A DNA stretch of 64,000 nucleotides, from positions 5,169,193 to 5,233,192 of the forward strand of contig NZ_KK073768.1 in NCBI RefSeq assembly GCF_000582685.1, written 5' to 3'. The notes under the pieces are model-generated. The model made no database searches. It saw nothing but the letters and a program-made list of their open reading frames with translations, and was not told the DNA's origin. A program made the translations under genes and the position numbers. How positions within the stretch are numbered: position 1 is the stretch's first letter; every line of letters starts with the position of its first letter. Of this stretch, positions 16,822 to 25,225 are shown piece by piece. Source of the DNA: [Scytonema hofmanni] UTEX 2349 (lineage in GTDB: Bacteria; Cyanobacteriota; Cyanobacteriia; Cyanobacteriales; Nostocaceae).

Positions 16822-17310
16822 TCAAACTTTTTCTTGATGTTTTTTTAACAACCGAAGATATTTTTCATTTGTCTTGGCTTGTATCCATTTTTCTTTAAAT
16901 ATCGCTGCTGACTCGGCTTTCACCGGGTCTACTTCATAAGGTAAAATATCTTTTCTCGCTTCCAGTTGTGCTTCTGGTGAAGCTTCTTTTTGCGGGTTTG
17001 TTTTGTATTTTCTGCCACTTTTGTGATTAGCATAGCGACGCGATCGCGTATAGCCCATTTGGATAAATTTCCGTGCCATATCCGCACCAACGAAATCATC
17101 TTCTTCCAGATAAGCAAGAAACATCTCGTAGATTTTTTCACTCGACTCTCTAGCAATATCGGGAGTCTTAAATCGCCAATGGGGAAGAATTTCTGATTTG
17201 TAGGGTTCTACCAAAAGTACACCCTGTTCACCTTTGCCAACGCGATACAGTTCTGGATGTTGGCGAAAGTCGATATTCTTAAAGTCTAAAGAATAATCAA
17301 ATTGCATCAT
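16822..17310 (-). CDS. DUF4385 family protein
   Basis: A 162-residue soluble protein matching the DUF4385 signature: FDYSLDFKNIDFRQHPELYR, GKGEQGVLLVEPYKSEILPH and DFVGADMARKFIQMGYTRSR with RRYANHKSGRKY. The family is widespread in bacteria with no known function. The charged C-terminus (KWIQAKTNEKYLRLLKKHQ) is helical. The two leading Met codons make the exact start uncertain by one residue. It is monocistronic and lies between a repeat cluster and a MITE-like element. Confidence 0.9.
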   Translation of the reverse strand: MMQFDYSLDFKNIDFRQHPELYRVGKGEQGVLLVEPYKSEILPHWRFKTPDIARESSEKIYEMFLAYLEEDDFVGADMARKFIQMGYTRSRRYANHKSGRKYKTNPQKEASPEAQLEARKDILPYEVDPVKAESAAIFKEKWIQAKTNEKYLRLLKKHQEKV

Positions 17311-17372
17311 AGCTTTTTATGATGAATAATAAACTTTAAGAAACGAACTTTGCTTCTATCTTAGGTAAGTAG

Positions 17373-17595
17373 TTGAGTCATACCAAGTTCGGTTAATTAC
17401 TTAACGCCGTGTGCAACTTTCTCGCACTCTCTACCCCCAACCCCTTCCCTACGTTCGCGCAGCGTCTCGAAGAGAGGGAAGGGGAGCAAGAATCAAAGCC
17501 TCTCTACACCGTAGCCTTGTTAAGGAGAGGGGTGCCGGAGGCTCTTTGAGGTTAAACGGGTATTATAATTAATCATGCGAACTTGAGTCATACCA
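17373..17595. mobile_element. MITE-like element with flanking duplication
   Basis: A C-rich hairpin element flanked by an exact 13-bp direct repeat, TTGAGTCATACCA, at 17373-17385 and 17583-17595. Inside it are inverted ends of the type CAAGTTCG...TTAATTA. Eight or nine bases of the direct repeat (AGTCATACC) are probably the target duplication; the rest belongs to the inverted ends. The right copy reaches the ATG of the VOC gene at 17595. Confidence 0.7.
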
Positions 17596-18065
17596 TGCTT
17601 CCTAGCACCACTTCTAATCCTACCCTTGTCACCGGAAATCTGCGCCGCGTACATCATATTGCCTTAAATGTGCATGATATGCAAGCTTCCCGCCACTTTT
17701 ACAGCACAATTTTGGGTTTGCATGAACTTACAGGTGAAGAAGTTCCGAAAACCTTAGTTGAGTTGGTAGCACAAGGTAAAGTTGCCAACTTCGTCACTCC
17801 AGATGGGACAATTCTCGATTTATTTTGGGAACCGGAATTATCACCACCCGATCCAAATCCAGAGCAGACTTTTACTAGAGCATATCATTTGGCGTTTGAC
17901 ATCGAGCCGCAATTATTTGAGCTAGCAGTGGCAGTAATAAGAGAAAATAAAATAGCGATCGCACACGGTCCAGTCACTCGTCCCACAGGTAGAGGTGTGT
18001 ATTTTTACGACCCCGATGGCTTTATGATTGAAATTCGTTGCGATCCGGATGATGTTAATGGGTAA
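17595..18065 (+). CDS. VOC superfamily protein (glyoxalase-like)
   Basis: A 156-residue protein with two beta-alpha-beta-beta-beta modules. RRVHHIALNVHDMQASRHFY carries the first metal-ligand His and GRGVYFYDPDGFMIEIRCDP the last-module Glu (MIEIR). AYHLAFDIEPQLFELAVAVI is the second-module start with a further His. The ATG at 17595 is the first Met codon and overlaps the edge of the MITE-like element, so the native upstream region has been displaced; an in-frame TTG at 17583 lies inside the repeat. The substrate is unknown. It is only distantly like the VOC protein at 80-475. Confidence 0.85.
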   Translation: MLPSTTSNPTLVTGNLRRVHHIALNVHDMQASRHFYSTILGLHELTGEEVPKTLVELVAQGKVANFVTPDGTILDLFWEPELSPPDPNPEQTFTRAYHLAFDIEPQLFELAVAVIRENKIAIAHGPVTRPTGRGVYFYDPDGFMIEIRCDPDDVNG

Positions 18066-18079
18066 TGGGTAGTGGGTAG

Positions 18080-18219
18080 TATAGCGTTTCCCGATAAGAG
18101 TCAAGTACATCTCAAAACCTCACCCCCAACCCCTCTCCTTACTAAGGAGAGGGGAGATAAAGCACAGCTTTATCGGGGTGAGGTAATCGGTGGTTCTCGG
18201 TTGGTTAGGAAACACCATA
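18080..18219. mobile_element. MITE-like element, C-rich core
   Basis: Inverted ends TATAGCGTTTCCCGA and, read on the other strand, TATGGTGTTTCCTAA. The core is a long hairpin (CCTCACCCC...GGGGTGAGG) with an inner CTCTCCTTACTAAGGAGAG. No ORF. Its inverted ends relate to those of the element at 25042-25195 (TATAGCG). Confidence 0.65.
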
Positions 18220-18242
18220 GAACACCCAAGAACTAACAACTA

Positions 18243-18388
18243 ATATCAAGTTCGGATAATTGTTATACTACCCAAGTCAAGAAAGACCCCACCCCCAACC
18301 CCTCCCCGCAAGCGGGGAGGGGAGATTTTGCTTCAGCAAAAGCGGGGTGGGGTTCCGGGTATTATGACTAATCAAACGGACTTGATAT
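18243..18388. mobile_element. MITE-like element, C-rich core
   Basis: Ends ATATCAAGTTCGGATAAT and, on the other strand, ATATCAAGTCCGTTTGAT. The core pairs CCCCACCCC with GGGGTGGGG around CCTCCCCGCAAGCGGGGAGG. Flanked on both sides by CTAACAAC-type heptamer repeats, which hide any target duplication. It lies 21 bp before the small gene at 18410. Confidence 0.7.
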
Positions 18389-18409
18389 AACAACTAACAA
18401 CCAACAACT

Positions 18410-18697
18410 ATGCAAATATTTGAAGTCATCGAAGAAGCGTTAATCACAAGTCCACCAATTCCCCACGATCCATATAAGGAGTCATTGAAAAATTGGGCAA
18501 AGTATTGCCTGCAAGACAGAGGATTCAAAGTAGTATATGCTCAAAATGCGGACTTTGCTATTGAACCCAAAGGCAGGGAAAAGCTTTATTTTAAAGTGAC
18601 AACTAATGCGGCTGATGTGGATGATTCTTGTAATTGGATAGTTTGGGATAGTGCAGCAAAAAGCGCGAGCCTCATTCCTCTTTCCACATCAAAATAG
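18410..18697 (+). CDS. small hypothetical protein
   Basis: A 95-residue protein that I do not recognise. It starts MQIFEVIEEALITSPPIPHD and has the central alpha/beta-like segment CLQDRGFKVVYAQNADFAIEPKGREKLYFKVTTN (given here as parts: GFKVVYAQNADFAIE, then KLYFKVTTN). The spacing of an acidic residue before a strand ending in K recalls small PD-(D/E)XK-like folds, but no catalytic set can be assigned. It follows a MITE-like element closely, so the repeat probably affects its expression. Confidence 0.6.
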   Translation: MQIFEVIEEALITSPPIPHDPYKESLKNWAKYCLQDRGFKVVYAQNADFAIEPKGREKLYFKVTTNAADVDDSCNWIVWDSAAKSASLIPLSTSK

Positions 18698-18804
18698 AAT
18701 TATTGTCAAAACCCGAATTAGCATCTTTTGAATCACAGATTTATCTGCGGTTTAATTTCAAATTCGGGCTTTGATGCGTTCCCCCTGCCGACTTGATTGA
18801 GAGT

Positions 18805-19074
18805 ATGATTGACCACGACCGTTTGTTTAAGGAATTAATATCTACATTTTTGAAGCTAGATGCAGCAGAAGAACAAGCCTTTAAAGCGGCAGTCGATACA
18901 ATGGGATTGGATGAGCGGGAGGAAGTTATGGAAATCGTCACCAGTTGGGAACAAAGAGCCATCGAACGGGTAGCGGTGAATTTACTGCGGGAAGGCATGG
19001 CTATTGAAGCGATCGCACTCCTTCACGGGGTTATCGGTGGAACAGGTGCTTTCATTACAGGCACATATGGCTGA
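18805..19074 (+). pseudogene. internally deleted Rpn-family (PD-(D/E)XK) protein relic
   Basis: A 90-codon frame beginning MIDHDRLFKELISTF, which is the exact N-terminus expected of Rpn-family recombination-promoting nuclease/putative transposase proteins common in Nostocales. It then jumps straight to LKLDAAEEQAFKAAVDTMGL and EEVMEIVTSWEQRAIER, which belongs to the C-terminal part of the same proteins. The nuclease core of roughly 200 residues is missing while the frame is kept. The ending GVIGGTGAFITGTYG looks shifted out of the native frame. The family identification is from memory of the conserved ends; the relic cannot be an active nuclease. Confidence 0.65.
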
Positions 19075-19113
19075 AACTATTGCTCTACAAGAATTACAGC
19101 CTTAACATACAAT

Positions 19114-19197
19114 GAAATAACAAATGAGTTCGCCGAAATAACAAATGCGTACGCCGAAATAACAAATGCGTACGCCGAAATAACAAATGCGAACGCC
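19114..19197. repeat. four tandem 21-bp repeats
   Basis: Four tandem copies of GAAATAACAAATGCGTACGCC, the first and last with small changes. The unit is a multiple of seven and of three. It is followed by CAAGCGAGAACCGCTATA, which matches the right end of the element at 25042-25195, so a half element lies next to the array. Confidence 0.8.
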
Positions 19198-19359
19198 GAA
19201 CCCAAGCGAGAACCGCTATATTATTCCTATATATCAGGGATTTGGCGTTTTTTGATAGCTAATTTTCTCTCGCTACAAGTAAAGGTTAGGTTTTTGCATA
19301 ACCTGGAAAACCCTAGAAGTATATTAAATTGTAAATATCAAAAACCAGTATAATCACGT

Positions 19360-22300
19360 ATGATTAATCCAAATAAACCTGAACAGGTAGGGCAAAGGCT
19401 TCCTATGTGGACTTCTCGTGCTGTAGCTTTATTTTTTTCTCTGCTTTTGTTATCGGAGTCAACAGTCGCTAGTGTCGGAAGTTATGGGTTGAAAATCGCA
19501 CAGCAACCAGCGACAAATCCCTCAGTTCCCCTGAGTCCAGATAAGCAACAGCGCTATCAAGAGGGAGTTAAGTTATATCAAGAAGGACAGGAGTTACAGA
19601 AAAAAGGGACTAGAGAAGGATATCAGCAGGGAATTGAAAAATATCAACAAGCGTTGAAAATTGCCCAGGAATTGGGATTGCGTCTAGAGGAAGCAGATAT
19701 AAACCACAAGATTGGTGTAGTTTACTTGATTCTCTCAGAAAACCCAGAAGCATTAAAGTATTTTAACCAATTTCTCAATATTTCTCGTGACCTAAAACTT
19801 CCTGCACTTGAAGCCTCTGCACTGACTCAGATTGGAATAGCTTACACCCGGACTGGTAAACCACGAGAAGCACTCACCCTTTTGAAGCAAGCGGAGTCTA
19901 TTTTTAGGGCAGAAAAAATATTTAATGGTGTAGCTCTAGTTTTAATAACTATTGCTAGCGTATACACTGGATTAGGTGAGATGCCGCAAACTCTTGAACC
20001 GCTAAATCAAGCGTTGCAAATTTACCGCGATACATTAAAAGATTTGCCAAAACAAGCCATAGTTTTGAATCAGATTGGCTTCAGTTATTCCCAAATGGGG
20101 CAGCCGAAAACTGCTTTGAAATACTATGAGCAAGCTCTAGATATCCAGCAGACAAGACAAGATTTATTGCCAGCACAAGCAGATACATTAACAAAGATTG
20201 GCTCTCTACATCATCAATTAGGTAAACAGAATGAGGCTCTAGATTATTTAAATAAAGCCAGAAAAATTCAACAAGCACAAGGTTTATTAGTTGCTGAAGG
20301 CACAACTCTTCAAACTATTGGTGATATTTATACATCACGAGGGGATTATCAAAGAGCGCTTGAATCTCATAAACAAGCAATAATTCTTTTTCAAAAAGGA
20401 GTGAATAAAGCCCTGGAATCTAGGGGTATTGTACGTATTATCAGCATCTACAAAAATTATCTTGGTGATAATGAGAACGCATTAAAATTTCTCCAGGAGG
20501 CACTCGAACTTGATAAAAATAGTGGGGATAAAGAAAGATATGCAGGAACTATTAACGAACAAGCTGATATCTATGCCTCACAGGGAGACTACCAAAAAGC
20601 TTTAGAAATTTGCAACGAAGCATTAGAGATTGCACGCTCGACAAAAAACAAAAATTTAGAAGCTCGTACTCTTAGTAATATGGCATCTTTTTACGAGCTA
20701 TTAGGGGATTATGACTTAAGCGTTAAAACTTACAAGCAGGCACTACAGATATATAGAGAAATCCCAGATAAGCCATTTGAGCTTATACTTCTTCCTTTGA
20801 TTGGTAACTTGTATATGACAAAGGAAGACTATCCCGAAGCTATCAAATATCACAATCAAGTCGTGTCCTTATCACGAAAACAAAATAATGATCGTTTTGA
20901 GGCACTCGGACTTATGGGTCTGGCAAGAAGTTACGAGTTGCAGAAGGATTTTATTAATGCTTTAAAAAACGCTGAAACTTTATTAGCTTTGTCACAAAAG
21001 CTTGGAAATAAATATTCAGAAGCTGGTGCTATGGACTTAATTGGAATTATCAATAGAACTAAAGGTGACTATAAGCAGGCATTAAATTATCACCGAAAGG
21101 CTCTATTACAGTATAAAGCGATGGGTATTTTGAGATTAGAAGCTCAAAGCTTAAATAATATCAGTATCACTCATAGTTCACAAAAACAACACCAACAAGC
21201 AATAGATACACTCAACGAAGAACTAAAAATCAGGCGAATTTTAAAAGACATTCAAGGAGAAGCAGACGTACTTTATTTTATCGCCATTAATCAACGCAAA
21301 CTAGGAAACCTCGAAGTCGCACTTCCTAACATCGACGAAGCTATTAAAATTGTCGAAAACATACGCGGTAACGTCAAAAGCCAAGATTTACGCACATCCT
21401 ACTTCGCAACAGTCCAAAGCTACTACAAATTCAAAATCGACCTATTGATGGAACTCCACAAAAAAGACCCATCAAAAGGATACAATGCCCAAGCAATTGA
21501 AACAAGCGAAGCTTCCCGCGCTAGAGGACTTGTAGAACTATTAACCGAAGCAAATGCCAAAATCCGCAAAGGTGCAAATCCTGAACTTTTAGCAGAAGAA
21601 AGCCGCTTACAAGCTTTAATTGATGGCAAAGAAAAAGTACGGTTTGAGATATTTAATAGTAATAAAATTAAAGACCCCATTTATAAAGCCAACGCTGACA
21701 AGTTCCAAAAAGAAATCGATGAACTTCTCAACCAACAAAAGCAACTAGAAACAAAAATCCGCCAAAGTAGTTCCAAATATGCCAACCTGAAATATCCCCA
21801 ACCGTTAAAATTAGCGCAAATTCAGCAACAACTCGACAAAGACACGCTACTGTTACAGTATTCCTTGGGAAGCGATCGCAGTTTTTTATGGGTTGTTTCT
21901 CCCAATTCTCTCGACACTTACGAATTACCGAAAAAGTCAGAGATAAATAAAAGCGCTATTAATCTATTTTGCCTTATCAGTCAGAACAGTTCCAAACCAC
22001 CTTCGGTAACAAATAAAGAATCCCCGTGTGCAGACATCAAAACTCGAAGAATTGATCAAGCAGCAACCGAACTCAGTCAACTTATCCTCGCTCCCGTGAA
22101 AGGTAAATTAGGGAAAAAACGGTTAGTGATAGTTGCCGATGGTGCTTTGCAATATATTCCCTTTGCTGCGTTAGCTGATTTAACCGCTCAAACTTCTTCC
22201 CAGCAAGGAAAAAAGGAGCAAGACAAACTCTCCAATGCGGGAGAAATCACTCCGAAAGATGATAGAGGTATTATTGTTACCCCAGGTATTCCAGCATCAG

Positions 22301-23151
22301 GGAAAAACTTCAACTATCAACCGCTATTTATCAACCATGAAATAGTCAATCTACCTTCCGCATCAACCATTGCTATCCAACGTCAAGAATTTGCCACCCG
22401 TTCATCAGCAGGTAAAAAAGCCTTAGCAATTCTCGCTGATCCAGTATACAGTACTATCGATGTGCGATTTAATAGCACCCGAAATAAACAACAAAATCAA
22501 CAAAATTCCCGTGAACTAGAACTAGAACGCTCTGCCCTCAAACGTTCTGCTGATAGTCTCAACCGCCAAGGTTGGACGCGACTTTTAGGTACACGTACAG
22601 AAGCTGAGACAATTTTAAAACTTGTAACATCTGGCGATCGCCTGGAAGTCTTCGATTTTGATGCTAACTACAATTGGGCTACCAGCAGCGCTTTAAATCA
22701 ATTCCGCATCTTACATTTTGCTACCCACGGTTTTGTTAACGATGCCAACCCAGAGTTATCAGGTATTGTCCTTTCTTTGGTAGACAAACAAGGTAAAGAT
22801 ATTCGGGGATATTTGCGCTTAGGAGACTTATTTAACCTCGATTATCCCGCCGATTTAATAGTTTTAAGTGCCTGTGAAACTGGGTTAGGTAAAGAAATCC
22901 AAGGTGAGGGATTAGTGGGTTTGACAAGAGGACTAATGTATGCAGGTGCAGAACGTTTGGTGGTGTCGTTATGGCAAGTTGATGATGAAGGTACAGCAGT
23001 ATTTATGCAGGAATTTTACAAGCAAATGTTGCAAGAAAACAAGCCAGCAAATGAGGCTTTGCGGGCAACACAGTTGAAGATGTGGCAGCAGGAAAAATGG
23101 CGTAATCCTAATTATTGGGCAGCGTTTACATTTTTGGGTGAGTGGCGATAA
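19360..23151 (+). CDS. CHAT domain protein with long TPR array
   Basis: A 1263-residue secreted or membrane-anchored protein. After a hydrophobic signal (AVALFFSLLLLSESTVA) come about 14 tetratricopeptide repeats to residue ~650 (for example LKYYEQALDIQQTRQDL), a coiled-coil linker (ASRARGLVELLTEANAKI, about 715-830), and a C-terminal CHAT caspase-like peptidase domain from about 830. Catalytic residues are visible: His in RILHFATHGF and Cys in LIVLSACETG, followed by GEGLVGLTRGLMYAGA and WAAFTFLGEW at the very end. CHAT proteases are HetF-associated or effector proteases in known systems; in cyanobacteria many stand-alone CHAT-TPR proteins have unknown targets. It is monocistronic. The activating partner is not seen nearby. 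Confidence 0.95.
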   Translation: MINPNKPEQVGQRLPMWTSRAVALFFSLLLLSESTVASVGSYGLKIAQQPATNPSVPLSPDKQQRYQEGVKLYQEGQELQKKGTREGYQQGIEKYQQALKIAQELGLRLEEADINHKIGVVYLILSENPEALKYFNQFLNISRDLKLPALEASALTQIGIAYTRTGKPREALTLLKQAESIFRAEKIFNGVALVLITIASVYTGLGEMPQTLEPLNQALQIYRDTLKDLPKQAIVLNQIGFSYSQMGQPKTALKYYEQALDIQQTRQDLLPAQADTLTKIGSLHHQLGKQNEALDYLNKARKIQQAQGLLVAEGTTLQTIGDIYTSRGDYQRALESHKQAIILFQKGVNKALESRGIVRIISIYKNYLGDNENALKFLQEALELDKNSGDKERYAGTINEQADIYASQGDYQKALEICNEALEIARSTKNKNLEARTLSNMASFYELLGDYDLSVKTYKQALQIYREIPDKPFELILLPLIGNLYMTKEDYPEAIKYHNQVVSLSRKQNNDRFEALGLMGLARSYELQKDFINALKNAETLLALSQKLGNKYSEAGAMDLIGIINRTKGDYKQALNYHRKALLQYKAMGILRLEAQSLNNISITHSSQKQHQQAIDTLNEELKIRRILKDIQGEADVLYFIAINQRKLGNLEVALPNIDEAIKIVENIRGNVKSQDLRTSYFATVQSYYKFKIDLLMELHKKDPSKGYNAQAIETSEASRARGLVELLTEANAKIRKGANPELLAEESRLQALIDGKEKVRFEIFNSNKIKDPIYKANADKFQKEIDELLNQQKQLETKIRQSSSKYANLKYPQPLKLAQIQQQLDKDTLLLQYSLGSDRSFLWVVSPNSLDTYELPKKSEINKSAINLFCLISQNSSKPPSVTNKESPCADIKTRRIDQAATELSQLILAPVKGKLGKKRLVIVADGALQYIPFAALADLTAQTSSQQGKKEQDKLSNAGEITPKDDRGIIVTPGIPASGKNFNYQPLFINHEIVNLPSASTIAIQRQEFATRSSAGKKALAILADPVYSTIDVRFNSTRNKQQNQQNSRELELERSALKRSADSLNRQGWTRLLGTRTEAETILKLVTSGDRLEVFDFDANYNWATSSALNQFRILHFATHGFVNDANPELSGIVLSLVDKQGKDIRGYLRLGDLFNLDYPADLIVLSACETGLGKEIQGEGLVGLTRGLMYAGAERLVVSLWQVDDEGTAVFMQEFYKQMLQENKPANEALRATQLKMWQQEKWRNPNYWAAFTFLGEWR

Positions 23152-23278
23152 TTCTAGTTTTATATATGTAGAGACGTTGGAATGCAACGTCAGCGTTGTA
23201 GCACTTGGCGCAGCGGAGTCGGTTTCCATTCCGTTGACGTTTGTAATAAACTATGCAAAATAAAGGTAACAACTAACT

Positions 23279-24700
23279 ATGAAGACTACATACCAATATC
23301 GGTTTTATCCAAGCACAAAACAAAAATTAGAACTTAACCATTGGTTGCGGATTTCTCGATATTGGTATAACCGTCAATTGGGAGAACGTTTTGATTGGTG
23401 GAAAAATAATCATTTACAATTAAAAGCTTTTCCTTTTTGGAAAAACATATTTTCTAGTTTGTTTGGGAATTCTCCTAATTATTATTCTCAAAAATTACAA
23501 CTACCTATAATTAAACAAGATTTAATTAAAGTATTTCACAGCGGTGAATTGCTTGATTTTACTCGTGTTGAATCAACGATACTTCAAGATGTATGCAAAC
23601 GAGTAGACAAAGCTTTTGAGCGATTCATTGTTGGCGATGTAAACGGTAAGCGTTCTGGAAAACCACGTTTTAAAAGCGAATCTAGTTTTAAAACCATGAC
23701 ATTTGCAACTGCAAATGATGATTGGATTAAACTAATTCGCAATAATTGGTTTTATTTACGATTACCTAAGCTTGGTGTTGTTAAGATAAGAATGCATCGA
23801 TCTTTACCAATTGGTTTTAAAATTAAACAAATCAGTGTTACCAAAAAGATTGATGGTTGGTACATGCAAATATGTTTGGAAGACAATTCTGTACCAAAAC
23901 ATAAACCAGATCCAATTATTCCTACATGGGATAATTCAATGGGTTTGGATGCTGTTCTGCACGGCAATGATTATCTTGCAACTTCAGATGGTGAAAAACT
24001 ACCTAGTCTAAAAGTTTTACGCAAAAGCCAACACAAACTAGATAAAATTTCTGTTCGGAGGAATAAAAAGAAACGTGGCAGCAAATCACGCCGTAAACTA
24101 GCAAAAAAAGAAAGTAAACAACATCAAAAAATAGCTAGAAGTCGCAAAGATTTCCATTATAAAACGGCACATAAACTTATACGTTTTGGAAAAAAAGTTT
24201 TCTTTCATGAAAAACTAAATTTGCAAGGATTGGGCAAACGTAATAAACCAAAACAAGATGAAACAGGAAAGTTTTTACCAAACGGGCAATCTGCTAAATC
24301 AGGATTAAACAAATCTTTGAATGATGCGGCTTTTGCACAGTTTTTTGAGATATTCAGTTACATAGCCGCAAAAGCTGGTGCTGTTGTCGTACCTCAAAAT
24401 CCTGCATATACTTCTCAATTGTTGAGCTATCGAAATGAAATCATTTTTACTAATTTGAGCGCTCGTAAATATTGGGATGAAAAAGAATTAATTTATGTTG
24501 ATCGTGATATTAATGCCGCGATTAATTTGAAAAAACTGGGGTTGGGCATATTCCCCAGGATAAAACGCCGTAGTGGGAAAATTGTTGTAGAGGGATCTAT
24601 AGCTGATAGTACCACGAAGGAAATTTTGAATACCCTTTATCGGGCTTCAGAAGCCTACACCGATCTGAGTCAGATTCGGTGTAGGAGATGTCACAAGTGA
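23279..24700 (+). CDS. TnpB-like transposon protein lacking the zinc ribbon (IS605-type OrfB)
   Basis: A 473-residue RuvC-type protein. The RuvC acids are in place: Asp in SMGLDAVLHG, Glu in VFFHEKLNLQGLGK and Asp in YVDRDINAAINLKKLG. The normal Cys-x2-Cys ribbon between the last two is missing: NPAYTSQLLSYRNEIIFTNL has no cysteine. An N-terminal bridge of strongly basic residues (VRRNKKKRGSKSRRKLAKK) is present. TnpB proteins are RNA-guided DNA nucleases that help keep the element; the first active-site motif GLDAVLHG also departs from the usual GxDxGxxxF. The last ~16 codons run through the right-end hairpin and overlap the start of the next ORF. No TnpA is present, so it needs one in trans. 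Confidence 0.88.
   Translation: MKTTYQYRFYPSTKQKLELNHWLRISRYWYNRQLGERFDWWKNNHLQLKAFPFWKNIFSSLFGNSPNYYSQKLQLPIIKQDLIKVFHSGELLDFTRVESTILQDVCKRVDKAFERFIVGDVNGKRSGKPRFKSESSFKTMTFATANDDWIKLIRNNWFYLRLPKLGVVKIRMHRSLPIGFKIKQISVTKKIDGWYMQICLEDNSVPKHKPDPIIPTWDNSMGLDAVLHGNDYLATSDGEKLPSLKVLRKSQHKLDKISVRRNKKKRGSKSRRKLAKKESKQHQKIARSRKDFHYKTAHKLIRFGKKVFFHEKLNLQGLGKRNKPKQDETGKFLPNGQSAKSGLNKSLNDAAFAQFFEIFSYIAAKAGAVVVPQNPAYTSQLLSYRNEIIFTNLSARKYWDEKELIYVDRDINAAINLKKLGLGIFPRIKRRSGKIVVEGSIADSTTKEILNTLYRASEAYTDLSQIRCRRCHK
24654..24685 (+). repeat. right-end hairpin of TnpB element (candidate omega-RNA 3' stem)
   Basis: CCTACACCGATCTGA pairs with TCAGATTCGGTGTAGG around one base with a single bulge. It sits within the last codons of the TnpB frame, where IS200/IS605 elements have their right-end hairpin and where the guide RNA scaffold of TnpB ends. 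Confidence 0.7.
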
Positions 24701-24957
24701 GTGAAAATATAGATCAAGAGGATAGGCAATTAATTATGCGGTTATCACCACTTTATACACAACGATTAGAAGAAGCCGAACGACGGGGACAAAGAAAAGT
24801 CGTCGAAAATTTGCTTAAAATTCGTTTTGGCTTGTTGGATGAGCAATTATCAACAATCATAGAACCATTGTTATCACTACCAATCGAAGAATTTACTCCC
24901 TTACTACTGCAATTATCTCGTGAAGAATTATTAGAACGTTTTGGTCAGTCGCAATAA
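24688..24957 (+). pseudogene. C-terminal DUF4351-like fragment after the TnpB element
   Basis: An 89-codon frame: LSPLYTQRLEEAERRGQRKV, then VENLLKIRFGLLDEQLS and LLSLPIEEFTPLLLQLSREE. The pattern (a Glu/Arg-rich helix, then ...RFG-L---L---I--LS-EEL--L----S-EEL) matches the C-terminal DUF4351 region of Rpn-like proteins, but the nuclease part is absent. Its ATG overlaps the 3' end of the TnpB gene (13 bp), so the insertion has probably cut a larger gene and left this tail. Expression as a small protein from the ATG is possible. The missing 5' part was not found on the other side of the element. Confidence 0.55.
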
Positions 24958-24964
24958 TAATAAT

Positions 24965-24991
24965 TAGAGACGTAGCAGTGCTACGTCTCTA
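24965..24991. repeat. GTAGAGACGTAGCA palindrome
   Basis: TAGAGACGTAGCAG/TGCTACGTCTCTA; identical in core to the copy at 12326-12353. It is followed by AGGACATGATATAA, which is the reverse of the end of the 13786-13909 element. Confidence 0.75.
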
Positions 24992-25041
24992 CAGTATGTG
25001 TGATTATTAGGACATGATATAAAATACATCTATACAAGAAT

Positions 25042-25195
25042 GGGGCAGCGACTATAGCGTTTTTCAGTTGGGTGCAATACAGAACCTCACCCCGTCCGTT
25101 CCGGACACCCCTCTCCTTAATAAGGAGAGGGGAAGGGGGTGAGGTTTTATGTACCTCACTCAAGCGAGAACCGCTATATAAATAGTCGTTGCCCC
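25042..25195. mobile_element. MITE-like element, C-rich core
   Basis: Inverted ends GGGGCAGCGACTAT and, on the other strand, GGGGCAACGACTAT, each followed by ATAGCG within 10 bp. Core arms CCTCACCCC and GGGGTGAGG with CTCTCCTTAATAAGGAGAG between them. It lies 30 bp from the stop of the fasciclin gene. Confidence 0.7.
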
Positions 25196-25225
25196 ACAGA
25201 TAGCATTACCTATCTAAGTGTTTAA

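Noticed and set aside
19111..19350. Open frame through the 21-bp array (EITNAYA heptads)
   Set aside because: The array is a multiple of three so stays open by construction; there is no start codon with a ribosome site.
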